Source: Cranoglanis bouderius (taxonomy: Eukaryota; Chordata; Actinopteri; Siluriformes; Cranoglanididae). From it: a DNA stretch of 64,000 bases. Of the stretch, positions 60,815 through 64,000 are shown in pieces. Every line of letters begins with the position of its first letter. Positions within the stretch are counted from its first letter, which is position 1. The notes below the pieces were generated by a model, which saw only the letters and a list, made by a program, of their open reading frames with translations, searched no databases and was not told the DNA's origin. Made by a program: the position numbers and the translations under genes. The stretch spans positions 18,713,106 to 18,777,105 of the forward strand of contig CM042550.1 in NCBI GenBank assembly GCA_023630585.1, read 5' to 3'.

Positions 60815-63118
60815 AACAGTGGCGGTGTGGAGATGGCTGTGGTGAACACGTACTTTCAGAAGAGGCAGGAACACAGGGTGACATATAAGAGTGGTGGCAG
60901 GAGCACACAGGTGGACTATATCTTATGTAGACACTGTAATCTGGTGGAGATTAGCGATTGCAAAGTAGTGGTAGGAGAGAATGTAGATAGACAGCATAGG
61001 ATGGTGGTGTGTAAGATGACTCTGGTGGTGAGGAAGATGAAGAGAGCAAAGGCAGAGCAGAAGACAAAGTGGTGGAAGTTGGAAAAGGAAGAGTGCTGTG
61101 CGGTTTTCAGGGAGGAGTTGAGACAGGCTTTAGGTGGTCAGGAGGTGCTTCCAGATGACTGGACTACTGCAGCCAAAGTGATCAGGGAGACAGATAGGAA
61201 GGTGCTAGGTGTGTCATCTGGAAGGAGGAAAGAAGACAAGGAGACTTGGTGGTGGAATGAGGAAGTTCAGGAGAGTATCCAGAAGAAGAGGTTAGCTAGG
61301 AAGAAGTGGGACAGTGAGAGGACGGAGGAAAGTAGACAGGAATATAGGGAGATGCAGCGTGAGGTTAAGATAGAGGTGGAAAAGGCCAAACAGAAAGCTT
61401 ATGAGGACATGTGTGCAAGGTTAGATAGTAAGGAAGGTGAGAGGGATTTGTATCGGTTGGTGAGGCAGAGGGATAGAGATGGTAAGGATGTGCAGCAGGT
61501 TAGAGTGATTAAAGATAGAGATGGAAATGTGTTGACAGGTGACAGGAGGGTGAGGGAAAGATGGAAGGAGTACTTTGAGGAACTGATGAATGAGGAAAAT
61601 GACAGGGAGAGAAGAGTAGTAGAGGCAAATATTGTTGAGCAGGAAGTAGAAAGGATTAGCAAGGGTGAAGTTAGGAGAGCTTTGAAGAGGATGCAGAGAG
61701 GAAAGGCGGTTGGTCCTGATGACATACCAGTGGAGGTATGGAAGTGTCTAGGAGAGATGGCAGTAGAGTTTTTAACTAGGTTGTTCAACGAGGTCTTAGA
61801 GAGTGAGAGGATGCCTGAGGAATGGAGGAGAAGTGTTTTGGTGCCGATTTTTAAGAACAAGGGAGATGTGCAGAGTTGTGGAAACTACAGAGGTATTAAG
61901 CTGATGAGCCATACAATGAAGTTGTGGGAAAGAGTAGTGGAAGCAAGGCTAAGGGGAGAAGTGAGCATTTGTGAGCAGCAGTATGGTTTCATGCCAAGAA
62001 AGAGCACTACAGATGCAATATTTGCTTTGAGAATGTTGATGGAGAAGTACAGAGAGGGTCAGAAAGAGCTGCATTGTGTCTTTGTAGATTTAGAGAAAGC
62101 GTATGACAGGGTGCCAAGAGAGGAGCTGTGGTATTGTATGAGGAGGTCTGGAGTGGCAGAGAAGTATGTTAGAGTGGTGCAGGATATGTATGAGAGCAGT
62201 AGGACAGTGGTAAGGTGTGCGGTAGGTGTGACAGAGGAGCTCACGGTGAAGGTGGGACTGCATCAAGGATCGGCTCTGAGCCCCTTCTTGTTTGCGGTGG
62301 TGATGGACAGGCTGACAGATGAGGTCAGACAGGAATCTCCATGGACTATGATGTTTGCGGATGACATTGTGATCTGTAGTGAGAGCAGGGAGCAGGTGGA
62401 GGAAACTCTAGAGAGGTGGAGGTTTGCTCTGGAGAGAAGAGGAATGAAGGTTAGTCGCAGCAAGACAGAACACATGTGTGTGAATGAGAGGGATCCAAGT
62501 GGAACAGTGAGGTTACAGGGAGAAGAGATAAAGAAGGTGCAGGATTTTAAGTACTTAGGGTCTGGAGTGTGGAAAAGAGGTGAAGAAGCGTGTGCAGGCA
62601 GGTCGGAATGGGTGGAGAAAAGTGTCAGGTCTGTTGTGTGATAAAAGAGTACCAGCAAGAATGAAAGGAAAGGTGTACAGGACAGTAGTGAGACCAGCGA
62701 TGTTGTATGGTTTGGAGACAGTTGCACTGAGGAAAAGACAGGAGGAAGAGTTAGAGGTAGCAGAGCTGAAGATGTTGAGGTTCACTTCGGGAGTGACGAG
62801 GATGGATAGGATCAGGAATGAGTACATCAGAGGGACAGCACATGTGAGATGTTTTGGAGACAAAGTTAGAGAGGCCAGGTTGAGATGGTTTGGACATGTT
62901 CAGAGGAGGGAGAGTGAATATATCGGTAAAAGGATGCTGAGGTTAGAGCTGCCAGGCAGGAGGCCGAGAGGAAGACCAAAGAGGAGGTTTATGGATGTAG
63001 TGAAGGAGGACGTGAAGGTAGTCGGTCTGAGAGAAGAGGATGCAGGGGATAGGGCTAGATGGAGGCAGATGATTCGCTGTGGCGACCCCTGAAGGGAACA
63101 GCCGAAAGGAAAAGAAGA
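60815..63118 (+). mobile_element. 5'-truncated RTE-type LINE
   Basis: Begins within the end of the endonuclease domain and runs to the typical fish RTE 3' tail (GGCGACCCCTGAAGGGAACA, then AGCCGAAAGGAAAAG). No target duplication was resolved. It occupies the ADAMTS6-PPWD1 gap, its 3' end about 95 bp upstream of the PPWD1 start codon and in the same orientation. A (ATT)n tract abuts its 5' side. Confidence 0.88.
60827..63092 (+). pseudogene. RTE-type reverse transcriptase, truncated and frameshifted
   Basis: One frame (60827-62641) covers the endonuclease tail (GGRSTQVDYILCR), a charged linker, and the reverse transcriptase core: CGNYRGIKLMSHTMKLWERV, FVDLEKAYDRVPREELW, HQGSALSPFLFAVVMD and the catalytic MFADDIVICSE. 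Near 62565-62580 a short deletion shifts frame. The C-terminal part then continues to 63092 (LRWFGHVQRRESEYIGKRML ... MIRCGDP). The RTE/Expander assignment comes from remembered family sequence. The reverse transcriptase core itself looks intact. Confidence 0.85.
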
Positions 63119-63143
63119 AGTGGCGGTGTAGTGCTCCTCCGTG

Positions 63144-63160
63144 CCGGCAGGTGGCGCTGT
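63144..63160 (+). promoter_or_regulatory. CTCF-like motif, plus orientation, near PPWD1 start
   Basis: CCGGCAGGTGGCGCTGT fits the CTCF core consensus closely. It lies between the 3' tail of the LINE and the PPWD1 start codon, about 50-65 bp upstream of the ATG. Binding is inferred. Confidence 0.5.
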
Positions 63161-63210
63161 GAGCCGCACACACACACACACACACCGTAGAGGAAGTTGG
63201 GTGTTTGAAA

Positions 63211-63343
63211 ATGGCGTCGGGCGCTGAGAGTGAAAGTTTGGAAAATAAACGCAAATTAAAGGCAGATGAAGGCGAGGAGGAGGAGGAGGATGCGTGGGTC
63301 GGACCGCTGCCTACTGAAGCTGTTCCAACTAAGAAGAGAAAAG
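63211..63343 (+). CDS. PPWD1: PPWD1 coding exon 1
   Basis: 133 nt from ATG to the donor GTCCGT, leaving one base that combines with exon 2 to make the Val of VLEYERVY. The tail KKRK resembles a nuclear localisation signal. Confidence 0.9.
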
Positions 63344-63459
63344 GTCCGTTATTTGAACTGTAAAGTTTTATTAGCCATGTTAGCGGCTCGGCTATCAGCT
63401 GCGCTCACATTACACTGTGAAGTGAAGTCAATGTGATGAGCTAATATTAACCCAGAGTA

Positions 63460-63514
<55 letters not shown>

Positions 63515-63531
63515 GTTTCTCTTTCTGTCTT

Positions 63532-63573
<42 letters not shown>

Positions 63574-63693
63574 CTCTCTCTGATCCACAGTACTGGAGTA
63601 TGAGAGAGTTTATCTGGATAATCTGCCTTCTGCTGCCATGTATGAGCGGAGCTACATGCACCGTGACGTCATCACCTACATCGCCTGCACCAA
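63211..63693 (+). CDS. PPWD1: PPWD1, nuclear WD-repeat cyclophilin: first two coding exons
   Basis: Exon 1 (63211-63343) starts in a strong context (AAAATGG). It encodes an acidic N-terminus MASGAESESLENKRKLKADE, a run of glutamates, then WVGPLPTEAVPTKKRK. Exon 2 (63591-63693) follows a CCACAG acceptor and reads VLEYERVYLDNLPSAAMYER then SYMHRDVITYIACTK, nearly the human PPWD1 sequence before the first WD repeat. Donors are GTCCGT and GTACGT. Family knowledge: PPWD1 joins WD40 repeats to a C-terminal peptidyl-prolyl isomerase domain and associates with the activated spliceosome. The WD and isomerase domains lie beyond the right edge. Exon 1 is less conserved than exon 2, as expected for a disordered tail. 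Confidence 0.93.
63591..63693 (+). CDS. PPWD1: PPWD1 coding exon 2
   Basis: 103 nt between CCACAG and GTACGT. The intron in front carries (CT)n and (GT)n tracts that form the pyrimidine-rich acceptor region. Two bases carry over to exon 3, outside the window or in unread intron. Confidence 0.93.
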
Positions 63694-63845
63694 GTACGTT
63701 CCTCCTCCAGCTAGAACAGAACCAGAACCCAGAACCTCACTGCACTGTTCTGGGATCTGGACCAGGATTTGGGTTCCACTGTTTCACTCAGTGCTGGATG
63801 GTTCTAAAGCCTCACTCTGACGGTTTCATGACTTCAACTTGAGGT

Positions 63846-63915
63846 GGTGTGTGTGAGGGTGTGTGTGTGTGAGGGTGTGTGTGTGTGTGTGTGAGGGTGT
63901 GTGTGTGTGTGTGTG

Positions 63916-63954
<39 letters not shown>

Positions 63955-64000
63955 GTGTGTGTGTGTGTGTGTGAGGGTGTGTGTGTGTGTGTGTGTGTGT
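63846..64000. repeat. (GT)n/GAGG compound repeat in PPWD1 intron 2
   Basis: GT runs punctuated every 10-30 bp by GAGG, continuing to the window edge. The preceding intron has (CT)n at 63463-63511 and (GT)n at 63535-63572. Confidence 0.95.

Overview
The window is vertebrate nuclear DNA, almost certainly from a teleost fish, possibly an otophysan (catfish-like). The host genes are spliced, with vertebrate exon structure. Introns are crowded with Tc1/mariner, hAT and RTE-type elements of the kinds common in fish, and with very many (AC)n, (GA)n and (TA)n microsatellites. Species cannot be fixed from sequence alone.

Two host genes are present. The main one is ADAMTS6 on the minus strand. Seventeen consecutive coding exons, each with consensus splice sites and matching phases, run from the start codon at 53995 down to an exon ending at 4392. 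They encode about 759 residues: signal peptide, propeptide, furin site, zinc metalloprotease domain, disintegrin-like module, first thrombospondin repeat, cysteine-rich module and the start of the spacer. The C-terminal third (rest of spacer, further thrombospondin repeats, PLAC) lies beyond the left edge. A CpG-rich block near 57.76-58.5 kb is the likely promoter or 5' UTR region. On the plus strand at the far right are the first two coding exons of PPWD1 (63211-63693), a nuclear WD-repeat cyclophilin linked to the spliceosome. The two genes lie head to head, the same orientation I recall from human 5q12.3, but CENPK, which I recall between them there, is not visible here.

Layout by region: 0-4.3 kb dispersed repeats and a dead Tc1-like element; 4.4-14.5 kb exons 17-13 with a 169-bp hAT MITE, a 1.3-kb GAGT/GAGA array next to exon 15 and a Tc1-derived fragment; 14.6-20.7 kb a hAT insertion that splits a minisatellite, and a second Tc1-like element with a large TA tract; 20.7-35.9 kb exons 12-8; 36-53.9 kb exons 7-2 with several long arrays; 54-63.2 kb the intergenic region with a deleted mariner-type element, two strong divergent CTCF-like motifs and a 5'-truncated RTE LINE; 63.2-64 kb PPWD1.

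I see no prokaryotic-type operon, CRISPR array or obviously new gene system. The most notable structure is how closely repeats press on the ADAMTS6 exons. Three acceptors use (TG)n microsatellites as their pyrimidine tract, and one dispersed repeat family lies within about 45 nt of four exon boundaries. A divergent CTCF-like pair also marks the ADAMTS6/PPWD1 boundary. The ADAMTS6 and PPWD1 calls rest on remembered family sequence plus exon phase consistency, not on a database search.
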